Origin: JACKNG01 sp040220855
GTDB lineage: Bacteria > Pseudomonadota > Gammaproteobacteria > Ga0077536
Assembly: GCA_040220855.1 (NCBI GenBank)
Contig: JAVJVZ010000044.1
Location: 67,833-131,832 of the forward strand
Direction of reading: 5' to 3'
Length of the DNA stretch: 64,000 nt
Both the position numbers and the translations under genes were made by a program. The notes beneath the pieces are model-generated. The model was not told the origin of the DNA. It did not search any database and was given only the letters and a program-made list of their open reading frames with translations. Shown here piece by piece: positions 1 through 8,774 of the stretch. The first letter of the stretch is position 1. Every line of letters starts with the position of its first letter.

Positions 1-2
1 GC

Positions 3-1052
3 GTGCTACACCACCCGCACGTGGCCGACATTCCCGGCCTCGACAGCTTCGCGGGGGCCTGCTTCCACAGTGCCCAGTGGGATCACTCGGTGCCGCTCGA
101 AGGCCAGCGCGTCGGCGTCATCGGCACCGGCTCGACCGCCATCCAGATCACCTCGGCGCTGGTCGACAAGGTCGGCCGCTACGATCTATTCCAACGCACC
201 GCGCAGTGGATCTCGCCGATCGAGAACCGGACCTACACGGAAGCGGAGAAAGAGGCCTTCCGCCGCGATCCGGTGCTGCTGCAGGCAGTACGCGACCAGG
301 CCAACCAGGATTTCGAGCGCTTCTCGAATGCCGTCATCGATGCCGAGTCGGCCGAGATGAAAGCGATCGAGGCGGAATGCCTGGCCAACCTCGAAGACAA
401 CGTGCGCGACCCCGAACTGCGCGAGAAGCTGCGGCCGAACTACCGCGCGGGCTGCAAGCGCCTGATCTTCTCGAGCGATTTCTACGACGCCATCCAGCAT
501 CCCAATGCGCACCTGGTGACGACGCCGATCGCCGGCGTCGAAGCAGGCGGCGTGCGTCTCGCCGACGGCGAACTGCGCGATCTCGACGTGCTCGTCGTCG
601 CCACCGGCTTCCGGGCCGACAGTTTCATCCGCCCGACTACCGTGCTCGGACGCGGCGGCGTGAACCTCGACGACGTGTGGGCCGATCACCCGGTCGCCTA
701 CCTCTCGATCTCGATTCCCGAGTTCCCCAATTTCTTCATGTTGAACGGCCCCAACGGCCCGGTCGGCAACTTCTCGCTGATCCAGATTGCCGAACACCAG
801 GTCAACTACATCCTGCAGCTGATGGACAAGGTGCGCGCCGGCGAGTGTCGCGCGATCAGCGCCAGCGCGGCCGCCGCGGCCGAGTTCGAGCGCCAGCGCA
901 CCGAGGTTGCCAAGCGTTCGATCTGGTCGACCGGCTGCAAGAGCTGGTACCTCGACAAGAATGGCGTACCGGCGAGCTGGCCGTGGTCGCGCGGCCGTTT
1001 CTTCGAGGTCATGCGCGAGCCCGAGCTCGCGGCCTTCGAACTCGCCAGCTGA
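3..1052 (+). CDS. Flavin-containing (Baeyer-Villiger type) monooxygenase, 3' part
   Basis: C-terminal part of an NADPH- and FAD-dependent monooxygenase that inserts oxygen into ketones; the N-terminal FAD-binding Rossmann motif lies before the window. The visible part carries the BVMO fingerprint FxGxxxHxxxW(D) at nt 48-83 (FAGACFHSAQWD), then the NADPH-binding Rossmann motif GVIGTGSTAI. The C-terminus matches the cyclohexanone/hydroxyacetophenone monooxygenase type (for example a FFMLNGPNGP segment). The frame is open to base 1, so no start can be chosen. A 3-hydroxyisobutyrate-dehydrogenase-like gene follows after about 160 bases. The substrate cannot be told; a steroid, terpenoid or cyclic ketone is plausible from the neighbouring P450s and the second BVMO at 17857-19356. 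Confidence 0.88.
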   Translation: MLHHPHVADIPGLDSFAGACFHSAQWDHSVPLEGQRVGVIGTGSTAIQITSALVDKVGRYDLFQRTAQWISPIENRTYTEAEKEAFRRDPVLLQAVRDQANQDFERFSNAVIDAESAEMKAIEAECLANLEDNVRDPELREKLRPNYRAGCKRLIFSSDFYDAIQHPNAHLVTTPIAGVEAGGVRLADGELRDLDVLVVATGFRADSFIRPTTVLGRGGVNLDDVWADHPVAYLSISIPEFPNFFMLNGPNGPVGNFSLIQIAEHQVNYILQLMDKVRAGECRAISASAAAAAEFERQRTEVAKRSIWSTGCKSWYLDKNGVPASWPWSRGRFFEVMREPELAAFELAS

Positions 1053-1213
1053 TCGCGCAGCGCCGGGTCGGTCGACAGCAAGCCGCGCTGCCGCCTGACC
1101 CGGGCCTGCCGGCGTGATAGCGTGGCGGTCAGCACAGGCCAGTTTCCCCGGCGGCGCGATGCGCAGCAGACGCCGACACCTCCGGGGTTGGTCCCAGGGG
1201 AGGCATGCCGAGC

Positions 1214-2122
1214 ATGAGCGAGATTGGCTTCGTCGGCACCGGCACCATCGGCGGCCCGATGGCGCTCCGGCTCGTCGAGCAGGGTTTCGACCTGCGTGTA
1301 TTCGATCGTGATCCGCGCGCCCTCGAGGCCGCGAGCGCGGCCGGCGCGACCGCGGCGACGAGCATCGCCGAGATCGCGCGCGAGTGCGCCAGTGTGCTGC
1401 TGTCACTGCCGGGGCCGCCGCAGATCGAGGCGGTGGTAGGCGGCGAGGATGGGCTGCTCGCCAACGCGGTCGCGCTCGAAAACATCGTCGACCTGTCGAC
1501 GACCAGCATCGAACAGAGCCGTGCGCTCGCCGCGCAGGCCGCTGCCACCGGCATCACCTACCTCGATGCGCCGGTCTCGGGTGGCAAGGCGGCCGCGCGC
1601 ACGGGCAAGCTCGCCATCATGGTGGGCGGCGACGCCAATGCTTTCGCACGCGTGAGGCCATTGCTCGATGCACTCGCCGCGCGCGTCTTCCATCTCGGCC
1701 CGCCCGGCGCAGGGACCCTCGCCAAGCTCGTCAACAACCAGGTCTTCCTCAGTGCCAGCGTCCTGGTGCAGGAGGCTTTCGTGCTCGCCGCCCGCGCCGG
1801 CATGGAGCCGGCCGATCTCCTCGCCGTGCTCGAGGCGAGCTCGGCCGCGCCCATCGTGGCACGTGCCCCGCTCCACCTCTCGCGCCAGTTCGACGCCGGC
1901 ATCTTCGCCCTCGACATCGCGGCCAAGGACCTCGGTCTCGCTCTCGACTCCGGCGCCGCGCTCGGCGCCGCCACGCCACTCACCGCGGCAGCGCACGCGG
2001 TCTACCAGCAGGCGCTCGCCGACGGTCTCGGCAACGAGGACTTCTACGCCACGGTGAAGGTGCTCGAACGCGCCGCGGACGTCACCCTGCCACCCCTGAG
2101 GCGCAAGGAGGACCCGGCGTGA
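1214..2122 (+). CDS. NAD(P)-dependent beta-hydroxyacid dehydrogenase (3-hydroxyisobutyrate dehydrogenase family)
   Basis: Predicted to oxidise a beta-hydroxyacid, or reduce the semialdehyde, with NAD(P). The N-terminus has the Rossmann motif GFVGTGTIGGP (residues 5-15), followed by the substrate-site signature DAPVSGG and the catalytic-lysine motif KLVNN (Lys171). At about 302 residues it has the normal length for the family. Two in-frame ATGs exist: GGGGAGG at 1197-1203 is 1 base from the ATG at 1205 but 10 bases from the ATG at 1214, so 1214 is preferred. The stop codon overlaps the GTG of the following P450 (GTGA, 2119-2122), so the two are probably co-translated. A GLYR/tartronate semialdehyde reductase type is an alternative; the substrate is unknown. 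Confidence 0.9.
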   Translation: MSEIGFVGTGTIGGPMALRLVEQGFDLRVFDRDPRALEAASAAGATAATSIAEIARECASVLLSLPGPPQIEAVVGGEDGLLANAVALENIVDLSTTSIEQSRALAAQAAATGITYLDAPVSGGKAAARTGKLAIMVGGDANAFARVRPLLDALAARVFHLGPPGAGTLAKLVNNQVFLSASVLVQEAFVLAARAGMEPADLLAVLEASSAAPIVARAPLHLSRQFDAGIFALDIAAKDLGLALDSGAALGAATPLTAAAHAVYQQALADGLGNEDFYATVKVLERAADVTLPPLRRKEDPA

Positions 2123-3336
2123 CCGCGCCACCGGTGGTCGATCTCTCCGACGGCCGCAGCTTCGCCGACGGCTTTCCCCACGAGAGCTTCACCTGGCTGC
2201 GCGCACATGCGCCGGTATGGTGGCACGCGCCGACGGCGGCAACACCGGACGGCGAGGGCTTCTGGGTCGTCAGCCGCCACGCCGACGTCGACGCCGTCGT
2301 CATGGACCCGGCCCGCTTCTCCTCAGACCGCGGCGGCGACCGCGCCGGCGGCGGTACCGCCATCAAGGACGAACCGACCGCCGGCCTCGTCCTCAACCAC
2401 ACCGACGACCCGTATCACCGCCGCCTGCGCGCGCTGGTCAACAAGGGCTTCACCGTGCGCGCAGTGAACGCGCTGGAGGACGAACTGCGCCGTCGCACGC
2501 GCGCCCTGCTGGCGACCTTCGTGCCCGGCGAGCGCTGCGACTTCGCGCGCCGCTTCGCGCGCGAGATCCCGACCCAGGCCATCTGCATCGTGCTCGGCGT
2601 GCCGGAGGACGACCGCGAAATGCTGGTCGACTGGGTCGATGCCGGCATCGAAACGGCTTCAGACTCGGTGATCGCCGCCGACTATGCCAACCACGTGCGC
2701 CGCTACGCGCAATCGCTTATCGACGCCAAGCGAGCGCAGCCGAGCAAAGACATCTTCTCCGCGATCGTGCATGCCGAGCTCGAGGATGACGGCAGCCGCC
2801 TCGGAGACCGCGAGCTGCGCGCCTTCTTCGCACTGCTCTTTCCGGCCGGCGCGGAGACCACCACGCGCGCGATCAGCGGCGGCATGCACGCGCTCATGGT
2901 GCATCCGGCCGAGTGGCAGCGCCTGTGCGCGGAGCCGCAGCTGGTCAAGACCACGGTCGAGGAGATCGTGCGCTGGACCACGCCCTCGGTGTACAAGCGA
3001 CGTACCGCGACCGCCGATCTCACGCTGCATGGCGAGCGCATCCGCGCCGGCGACAAGGTCACGGTATGGGAGATGTCGGCCAATCGCGACGAGCGCGTGT
3101 TCGCCGAACCGTTCAGCTTCGATATCGCGCGCAGCCCGAATCGGCACCTCGGCTTCGGCGCCGGCGTGCACTTCTGCCTCGGCGCCGCGCTCGCGCGTCT
3201 CGAGCTGCGCATTGTGCTCGAAGAACTCGTCGCCAGCGACCTCGTCTTCGTACCCGCCGGCACACCGCTGTGGATGCCGAACAACCGCCTGTTCGGGCTC
3301 AAATCATTGCCGGTCGAGGTACGCCGGCGTGCCTGA
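2119..3336 (+). CDS. Cytochrome P450
   Basis: Soluble bacterial class I type P450 of about 405 residues that hydroxylates an unknown substrate using external redox partners. The oxygen-activation motif AGAETT in helix I (Glu246-Thr247) is canonical, the K-helix region has EEIVRW, and the heme loop FGAGVHFCLG places the thiolate at Cys353. The GTG start at 2119 has an AAGGAGG ribosome site at 2104-2110 and overlaps the previous stop by 4 bases, indicating translational coupling. A much longer reading of the same frame, back to 1384, is an artefact over the dehydrogenase gene. No ferredoxin or ferredoxin reductase gene is nearby. The N-terminal half resembles the CYP families that act on steroids, terpenes or fatty acids, but no family number can be given. 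Confidence 0.93.
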   Translation: MTAPPVVDLSDGRSFADGFPHESFTWLRAHAPVWWHAPTAATPDGEGFWVVSRHADVDAVVMDPARFSSDRGGDRAGGGTAIKDEPTAGLVLNHTDDPYHRRLRALVNKGFTVRAVNALEDELRRRTRALLATFVPGERCDFARRFAREIPTQAICIVLGVPEDDREMLVDWVDAGIETASDSVIAADYANHVRRYAQSLIDAKRAQPSKDIFSAIVHAELEDDGSRLGDRELRAFFALLFPAGAETTTRAISGGMHALMVHPAEWQRLCAEPQLVKTTVEEIVRWTTPSVYKRRTATADLTLHGERIRAGDKVTVWEMSANRDERVFAEPFSFDIARSPNRHLGFGAGVHFCLGAALARLELRIVLEELVASDLVFVPAGTPLWMPNNRLFGLKSLPVEVRRRA

Positions 3337-3361
3337 CCGGCGCCCGTGGCCGCGGCGCCGG
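3337..3361. terminator. Hairpin between convergent genes
   Basis: CCGGCGCC (3337-3344) pairs with GGCGCCGG (3354-3361) around a 9-base loop, directly after the P450 stop and ahead of the end of the convergent UPF0210 gene. There is no T-tract, so it is a structural guess at a two-way terminator. Confidence 0.4.
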
Positions 3362-3437
3362 CGATGCTGCAGAGACGGGAGACACGCATGACCGCCGGGG
3401 GCGTGCAAGGCGCGTCGCTCGGCGGGCGAAGAGCTTG

Positions 3438-4811
3438 CTAATTGACGAGGCTCTGGATCGGTGCCGGCACGCGCCCGCCGAAACGTACGAAGGCATTGCT
3501 GCCGCAGCCGTGCGGCAGCGACATGATGGTGGCGGCCCCGAGCAGGCCGCCGAAACGCGCCTGCTCCCCGGCCGCCTTGCCGGGAACCGGGATGAGGCGT
3601 GCCGCGGTGGTCTTGCGATTGATCACGCCAATCGCCATCTCGTCGGCGATCAGTGCGGCGAGCGCCTCGGCGCTGGTATCGCCGGGCAGCGCGATCATGT
3701 CGAGGCCGACCGAGCACACGCTCGTCATCGCCTCGAGCTTCTCGATCGAGAGATCCCCGCGCGCCGCGGCGGCTGCTATCTCGAGATCCTCGCTGACCGG
3801 GATGAACGCGCCGGACAGGCCGCCGACGTAGGAGCTCGCGAAGGCGCCGCCCTTCTTCACCGCATCGTTCAACAGCGCGAGCAGCGCCGTGCTGCCCGGC
3901 GCACCGATGCTGGCGAGGCCGAGGCTGCGGAAGATCTCGCCGACGCTGTCGCCGCGTGTCGGCGTCGGCGCGAGCGAGAGGTCGACCACGCCGAAGGTGA
4001 CGCCGAGCGCATCGGCCACCTCGCGCCCGATCAGCTCGCCGGCACGCGTGACCTTGAACGCGGTCTGCTTGATGACCTCCGAGATGCGCCCGAGATCGAT
4101 GCCGGGTTCGGCCTCGATGGCGCGCTCGACCGCGCGCTTGACCACGCCGGGTCCGCTGACACCGACGTTGATCACCGCGTCACCTTCGCCGACGCCGAGA
4201 TAGGCGCCGGCCATGAACGGCACGTCTTCGGGGATATTGGCGAACACCACGAGCTTCGCCGCGCCGAGACCATCGGCGTCGGCGGTGTGCTCGGCGGTCG
4301 CCTTGACCGTCTCGCCCATGCGCAGCACGGCGTCCATGTTGATGCCGGCGCGCGTGGTGGCGACGTTGACCGAGGCACACACGCGGCTGGTCGTCGCCAG
4401 CGCTTCGGGGATGGCGTCGATCAATGCACGATCGCCTGCCGCCATGCCTTTCTCGACCAGCGCGCTGAAGCCACCGACGAAATCGACGCCGACGTTGCCG
4501 GCGGCGCGGTCGAGCGCGTGCGCTACAGCAACCATGTCGGCCGGCGCGAAGGGCGCGCCGACCAGCGCTACCGGGCTGACCGCGATGCGCTTGTTGACCA
4601 CCGGCACGCCGTAGGTCGCGCCGAGCCGGTCGCAGGTGGCGACGAGACCGGCGGCGAGTGTCTCGATGCGACGGCTGGCCCGCGCGATGAAGCGTCCGAC
4701 GTCGTCGCTCGCGCAGTCGACGAGCGAAACACCGAGCGTGACGGTGCGCAGGTCGAGGTGCTCGTGGCGCAGCATCTCGAGCGTCGAGATGACTTCCTGC
4801 TTGCTCAGCAT
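3438..4811 (-). CDS. UPF0210 (DUF711) family protein
   Basis: About 457 residues, the usual size of the UPF0210/DUF711 family, whose members are distantly related to glycyl-radical enzymes of the pyruvate formate-lyase fold but have no assigned reaction. The start MLSKQEVISTLEML, a TYGVPVVNKRIAVSP block and a glycine-rich GVGEGDAVINVGVSGPG block are typical. It lies 42 bases downstream of an ACT-domain gene on the same strand. These two families are commonly neighbours in bacteria (UPF0210 with UPF0237), so they probably act together; a regulatory role tied to amino-acid sensing has been guessed but is not shown by the sequence. The family assignment is confident, the function is unknown. Confidence 0.88.
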   Translation of the reverse strand: MLSKQEVISTLEMLRHEHLDLRTVTLGVSLVDCASDDVGRFIARASRRIETLAAGLVATCDRLGATYGVPVVNKRIAVSPVALVGAPFAPADMVAVAHALDRAAGNVGVDFVGGFSALVEKGMAAGDRALIDAIPEALATTSRVCASVNVATTRAGINMDAVLRMGETVKATAEHTADADGLGAAKLVVFANIPEDVPFMAGAYLGVGEGDAVINVGVSGPGVVKRAVERAIEAEPGIDLGRISEVIKQTAFKVTRAGELIGREVADALGVTFGVVDLSLAPTPTRGDSVGEIFRSLGLASIGAPGSTALLALLNDAVKKGGAFASSYVGGLSGAFIPVSEDLEIAAAAARGDLSIEKLEAMTSVCSVGLDMIALPGDTSAEALAALIADEMAIGVINRKTTAARLIPVPGKAAGEQARFGGLLGAATIMSLPHGCGSNAFVRFGGRVPAPIQSLVN

Positions 4812-4853
4812 GGTACTGGTCTCCGTGCTTGCGTGAGGCGCCGCGGGCGCGCC

Positions 4854-5405
4854 TCAGACGCGGTTCATGATCTCGAACAGGCGGCGATGCTGGATGTTGA
4901 GTTCGATGCCGAGGCGTTCGGCGGTCGCGCCGAGCTCACGCTTCAGATCCGGCAGAGCCACGGTGTCCGGCACGTCGACCTGGAAGATCATCACGTTCGA
5001 CTCCGGCCGCTCACCGCCCTCGAAGACCGCCTGCAGGTCGGTCACGTTGACGCCGTGGCGCGCCAGTACGCCGCTCAGCGCGGCCACGGCGCCGCGGCGG
5101 TCCGGTCCATGGGTGGTGACGACGAACGGTTCCGCCGGCGGCGGCGCGACGTCGGACGTGGCGGGATAGGCATGCACGATGACATCGAGTTCCATGCCTT
5201 CGACAGCCGCGGCGAGTCGCCCGGCGAGGGTCTCGGCGTCGAGGTCATCGGGCATCGCAACGACGAACAGCGCGCCGAACACGGCGCGCAGCAGGGTCTG
5301 GCTGACCCCCTCGATGTTGCATTCCGATGCGAGCAGGGCCTCGGACACGGTGGCGATGATGCCGGGCCGATCCTGCCCGAGCACCGAGATCACGGCCTGG
5401 GTCAC
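4854..5405 (-). CDS. Two-ACT-domain protein (GcvR/UPF0237-like)
   Basis: A 183-residue protein made of two ACT ligand-binding domains. The first begins at VISVLGQDRPGIIATVSEAL (residues 5-24) and the second near FVVTTHGPDRRGAVAALSGV. Both carry the DRPG/DRRG turn typical of ACT domains that bind small molecules, usually amino acids. Length and tandem arrangement match GcvR, the glycine-cleavage repressor partner, and the UPF0237 group. The start codon is GTG (5405-5403). It sits just upstream of the UPF0210 gene on the same strand, the usual pairing, so a regulatory subunit for that protein is the simplest reading. No DNA-binding domain is present. Confidence 0.82.
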   Translation of the reverse strand: MTQAVISVLGQDRPGIIATVSEALLASECNIEGVSQTLLRAVFGALFVVAMPDDLDAETLAGRLAAAVEGMELDVIVHAYPATSDVAPPPAEPFVVTTHGPDRRGAVAALSGVLARHGVNVTDLQAVFEGGERPESNVMIFQVDVPDTVALPDLKRELGATAERLGIELNIQHRRLFEIMNRV

Positions 5406-5477
5406 GTATGGGCGTCCCCCGTATGCTGGCTGGCCATCGTCGCCGGCTGCACACGCGGGGTCAATGTCGGGCCCCGC

Positions 5478-7217
5478 TCAATCACCGCGTGCGACGCCGT
5501 CGAGGCGCGGGTCGGCGCCACCCCGCCAGGCCTCACCGACCCGCTCGATGCCGTGCAGACCGCTCGGCAGCTCGCACACGCGCACGCGATGGCCATAGCG
5601 TTCGAGCGCGCCGACGTGACCCGCGAGCGTGGTGCCACGCTCGAGTTCGAGTCGATCCCCGCGGTGCACGAAATTCGGCAAGGCGATGGCGTCCTGCACG
5701 TCGAGGTTCCAGTCGAGCACCCCGATCACGGCCTTGGCGACGTAACCGATGATACGGCTGCCGCCGCGTGAGCCGATGACCAGGCGCACCGCGCCACTCG
5801 CATCGAACACGATCACCGGCGTCATCGAGCTGCGCGGACGCTTGCCGCCGGCCACGCGGTTGGGGTGCGCGCGCCCGTCCCGCATCGGCACGAAACTGAA
5901 ATCCGTGAGCTGGTTGTTGAGCAGGAAGCCGCTCGCCATCATGCGGCCGGCGAACGGTGCTTCGTTCGAGCTCGTCAGGGCAACCACGTTGCCATCGGCG
6001 TCGATGATGGAGAAATGCGAGGTGCCGCCGGCGCGGCCGGCCGGTGGCGGTGTCGCGGCGCGCGCAACGGCACGCGGCGGCGCGCCGGCCAGCGCCGCCT
6101 CCCGTGCCTGCCGCGGGTCGATCAGCGCGGCGCGCGCTTCGAGGTAGGCCGGCGCGAGCAAGGCGGCGGTCGGTACGTCGACGAAATCCGGATCACCGAC
6201 ATGACGTTCGCGATCGGCGAAGGCGAGACGACTGGCTTCGGCAATCAGGTGGACCGCCCGTGGGCCGGCCACCGGGAGCGTGGCGAGGTCGAAGCGCTCG
6301 AGCATGCCGAGCATCTGCAGCAGCGCCAGCCCGCCCGATGACGGCGGCCCAATCGAACATACCCGGTAGTGGCGGTAAGGCGCGCACAGCGCGGCGCGCT
6401 CGCGCGCGCGGTAGGCAGCGAAATCGGCGAGCGTCAGGTCGCTCGGCAACCACGGCCGCGCGCGGGCCCGCGCGACCACGGCGCCGGCGAGGGGCGCACG
6501 GTAGAAGGCACCCGGCCCTTCACGTGCGAGCAGCCGCAGGGTGGCGGCGTAGTCCCGGTTGACGAGACGCGGCGGCGTCGCCTCGAGTGCGCGGTCGAGG
6601 TAGCCGCCGACGTCACCGAACGCGCGCAGCAAGGGCGCGGTATCGGCCTGGCGCACGAGCCGCGGCGGTGGCGCGACGCCGCGCTCGGCGAGCACGGCGG
6701 CCGGCGGCACGAGTTCGTCCCACGGCAGGGTGCCGTGCGCGTGGTGGGCGCTGGCGAGCATCGCGACCAGCCCGGGGACGCCGACCGCCCGCCCGCTGAC
6801 GACCGCGAGCGGCCACGGCAGCGGCAGGCCGAGGAGTTGGAAGCGATCGGGCTGCGCCGCTGCGGGCGCGGTCTCGCGGCCATCGTAGACCTGCAGGTGG
6901 CCGCTCGCGCCGTCCCGGTACAGCAGGAAGCCACCGCCGCCGAGCCCGGTCTCCGGGAACTCGACGAAGCCGAGCACGAGTTGCACCGCGACCGCCGCGT
7001 CCATCGCGTTGCCGCCTCGCCGCAGCACCGCGAGCCCTGCCTCGACCGCGTGCGGATCGGCCGCCGCCACCATGTAGCGCGAGGCGGTCCGCGCGTCCTC
7101 GGACTGGCGTGCCGGCGGTACGCCGGGCACCGTGCGGTGACCGTCGCAGGCGGTGAGCAGTGCGAGCAGCAGCGTCGCCACAGCGAGCCGATCGAAACGC
7201 GCGAGGATGACCCTCAT
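5478..7217 (-). CDS. ggt: Gamma-glutamyltransferase, lipoprotein form
   Basis: Periplasmic gamma-glutamyltranspeptidase/hydrolase, which splits gamma-glutamyl bonds in glutathione and related peptides. The proenzyme self-cleaves before a conserved Thr, here Thr399 in GGTSHFSI, giving large and small subunits. TSSNE and the GSRGGSRI block are further family signatures. The preferred start is the ATG at 7217: it is followed by a lipoprotein signal (LLLALLTAC), so the mature enzyme is probably anchored to a membrane. The frame stays open upstream to 7535, but that stretch overlaps the divergent amidase and has no signal features. At 579 residues it has normal family length. It stands alone, divergent from the amidase gene. 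Confidence 0.92.
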   Translation of the reverse strand: MRVILARFDRLAVATLLLALLTACDGHRTVPGVPPARQSEDARTASRYMVAAADPHAVEAGLAVLRRGGNAMDAAVAVQLVLGFVEFPETGLGGGGFLLYRDGASGHLQVYDGRETAPAAAQPDRFQLLGLPLPWPLAVVSGRAVGVPGLVAMLASAHHAHGTLPWDELVPPAAVLAERGVAPPPRLVRQADTAPLLRAFGDVGGYLDRALEATPPRLVNRDYAATLRLLAREGPGAFYRAPLAGAVVARARARPWLPSDLTLADFAAYRARERAALCAPYRHYRVCSIGPPSSGGLALLQMLGMLERFDLATLPVAGPRAVHLIAEASRLAFADRERHVGDPDFVDVPTAALLAPAYLEARAALIDPRQAREAALAGAPPRAVARAATPPPAGRAGGTSHFSIIDADGNVVALTSSNEAPFAGRMMASGFLLNNQLTDFSFVPMRDGRAHPNRVAGGKRPRSSMTPVIVFDASGAVRLVIGSRGGSRIIGYVAKAVIGVLDWNLDVQDAIALPNFVHRGDRLELERGTTLAGHVGALERYGHRVRVCELPSGLHGIERVGEAWRGGADPRLDGVARGD

Positions 7218-7252
7218 GGGGTCCCATGGTACAGGCGCGAACGCGATGTACC

Positions 7253-8728
7253 ATGGACGCGTGTCCGTACGCGTCCCCATTCGCGCTCCGTGCCACGCCC
7301 TGGCCGGCATCTGCTGCGCGACGCGTCGTGGCTGAGCGCCACGATGTCGCAACGCTGCTGCGCGCGTACAGGGCGCGAGCGTTGTCGCCATGCGAGGTCG
7401 TCGATGCCGCGCTGGCGCGTATCGATGCCTGCCTGCCCCGTCTGAACGCCTTCGTGCTGGTCGACCACGACAGCGCGCGCACGCAGGCGCGCGCGTCGGC
7501 GCGACGCTGGCTGACCGGACGGCCGTGCGGGCCACTCGACGGGGTCCCCGTGACCATCAAGGACATGAACGACGTACAGGGCTGGCCGACCCGCGCCGGC
7601 AGCCGTCTGACACCGGCGGCCCCGGCAGCAGCCGATGCCTCGCCGGTCGCGCGTCTGCGTGAGGCCGGCGCAGTGTTCCTCGGCAAGACCACCGCGCCCG
7701 AGTTCGGCTGGACCGGCGTGACCGAGTCACCGCTCACCGGCAGCACGCGCAACCCGTGGGATCCCACGCGTACCGCCGGTGGCAGCAGCGGCGGTGCGGC
7801 GGTGGCCGCCGCGCTCGACCTCGGTACGCTGCACCTGGGTGGCGACGGCGGCGGCTCGATCCGCATCCCGGCCGCCTTCTGCGGCGTATTCGGTTTCAAG
7901 CCGAGCTTCGCGCGCGTGCCCCGTTACCCGCAGCACTCCCCCCTGCGCCTGACCCAGGCCGGACCGCTCACCGCGAGCGTCGCCGACGCCTGCGCGATGC
8001 TCGCGGTGATCACGCGTCCGGACCGGCGCGACTGGATGGCATTACCGGATCCCGCCACGGGCGCACACGCGTGCGAGCTGCGCGCCGCACAGGATGTGCG
8101 GGGGCGGCGCGTGGCCTACGCACCCGGTTTCGCCGGTGGTGCGCCGGAGGCCGGCGTGCGCGCACGGGTCGACGCCGCCGCCGGCGTGTTCGCCTCGCTC
8201 GGCGCCGTGGTCGAGACAATCGACGATCCGCTCGGCTCGACCGTCACGCTCTTCACGCGTTACTGGGAAGCCGCGCAGGCCTATGCGCAGCATCATCGCT
8301 CGCGCGCCGAGCGCGCCGCGATGGATGCCGGGCTGGTCGCCATGCTCGAAGCCGGCGAGCACCTCGCCTTCACCGATTTCGCCGAGCTCATGCGCGCGCG
8401 CATCGTCGTCGGCGAGCGTCTCACCGCACTGTTCACGCGCTACGACCTGCTGCTCACACCGACGCTGCCGCTGACTGCGTTCACCGCCGGCGACGGCGTA
8501 CCGCCCGGCAGCGGCCTGCGCAGCTGGATCGACTGGGCCTGCTATTGCCACCCGTTCAATCTCGGCGGCCACCCGGCGGCGAGCTGCCCGTGCGGTTTCG
8601 CTGCGGACGGCCTGCCAGTCGGCGTGCAGGTCGCCGGCCCGATGTATGCCGATGCCGCGGTACTGCGCGCGTGTGCAGCCTTCGAACAGGCGGCCCCCTT
8701 CACGCTGCCGGCCCCGATGCCACCCTGA
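7253..8728 (+). CDS. Amidase (amidase-signature family)
   Basis: Hydrolyses an amide bond with the Ser-cisSer-Lys triad of the amidase-signature family. The triad can be placed at Lys103 (VTIKDMND), Ser178 (GGSSGG) and Ser202 (GGDGGGSIRIP). The length of about 491 residues is typical. The start is uncertain: ATG at 7226, ATG at 7253 and GTG at 7328 are all in frame, none with a clear ribosome site. 7253 leaves a short N-terminal extension before the first conserved helix. The gene is divergent from ggt with only about 35 bases between starts. Substrate unknown; an aryl or fatty amidase, or a GatA-like enzyme acting outside tRNA charging, is possible, since no GatB/GatC genes are near. Confidence 0.9.
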   Translation: MDACPYASPFALRATPWPASAARRVVAERHDVATLLRAYRARALSPCEVVDAALARIDACLPRLNAFVLVDHDSARTQARASARRWLTGRPCGPLDGVPVTIKDMNDVQGWPTRAGSRLTPAAPAAADASPVARLREAGAVFLGKTTAPEFGWTGVTESPLTGSTRNPWDPTRTAGGSSGGAAVAAALDLGTLHLGGDGGGSIRIPAAFCGVFGFKPSFARVPRYPQHSPLRLTQAGPLTASVADACAMLAVITRPDRRDWMALPDPATGAHACELRAAQDVRGRRVAYAPGFAGGAPEAGVRARVDAAAGVFASLGAVVETIDDPLGSTVTLFTRYWEAAQAYAQHHRSRAERAAMDAGLVAMLEAGEHLAFTDFAELMRARIVVGERLTALFTRYDLLLTPTLPLTAFTAGDGVPPGSGLRSWIDWACYCHPFNLGGHPAASCPCGFAADGLPVGVQVAGPMYADAAVLRACAAFEQAAPFTLPAPMPP

Positions 8729-8741
8729 TGCGCCGCGCGAA

Positions 8742-8759
8742 CCCCGGCCCCTGCCGGGG
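8742..8759. terminator. Hairpin between convergent amidase and symporter genes
   Basis: CCCCGGC (8742-8748) and GCCGGGG (8753-8759) form a perfect 7-base-pair stem around the loop CCCT. It sits between the stops of two convergent genes, so it could end transcription from both sides. There is no T-tract. Confidence 0.5.
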
Positions 8760-8774
8760 CGCGCCGCAGCCGGC

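Noticed and set aside
1063..1103. Terminator after the first monooxygenase gene (CCGGGTC with GACCCGG)
   Set aside because: A 27-base loop and no T-tract; such matches are expected by chance in this GC content.
2913..5771. A 952-codon open frame on the + strand across the P450 end and UPF0210/ACT genes
   Set aside because: It is opposite or out of frame to three well-supported genes, is full of Arg and His runs and has no recognisable domain: a GC-rich shadow frame.
7218..7535. N-terminal extension of gamma-glutamyltransferase to 7535
   Set aside because: It overlaps the divergent amidase start and lies before a complete lipoprotein signal at 7217.
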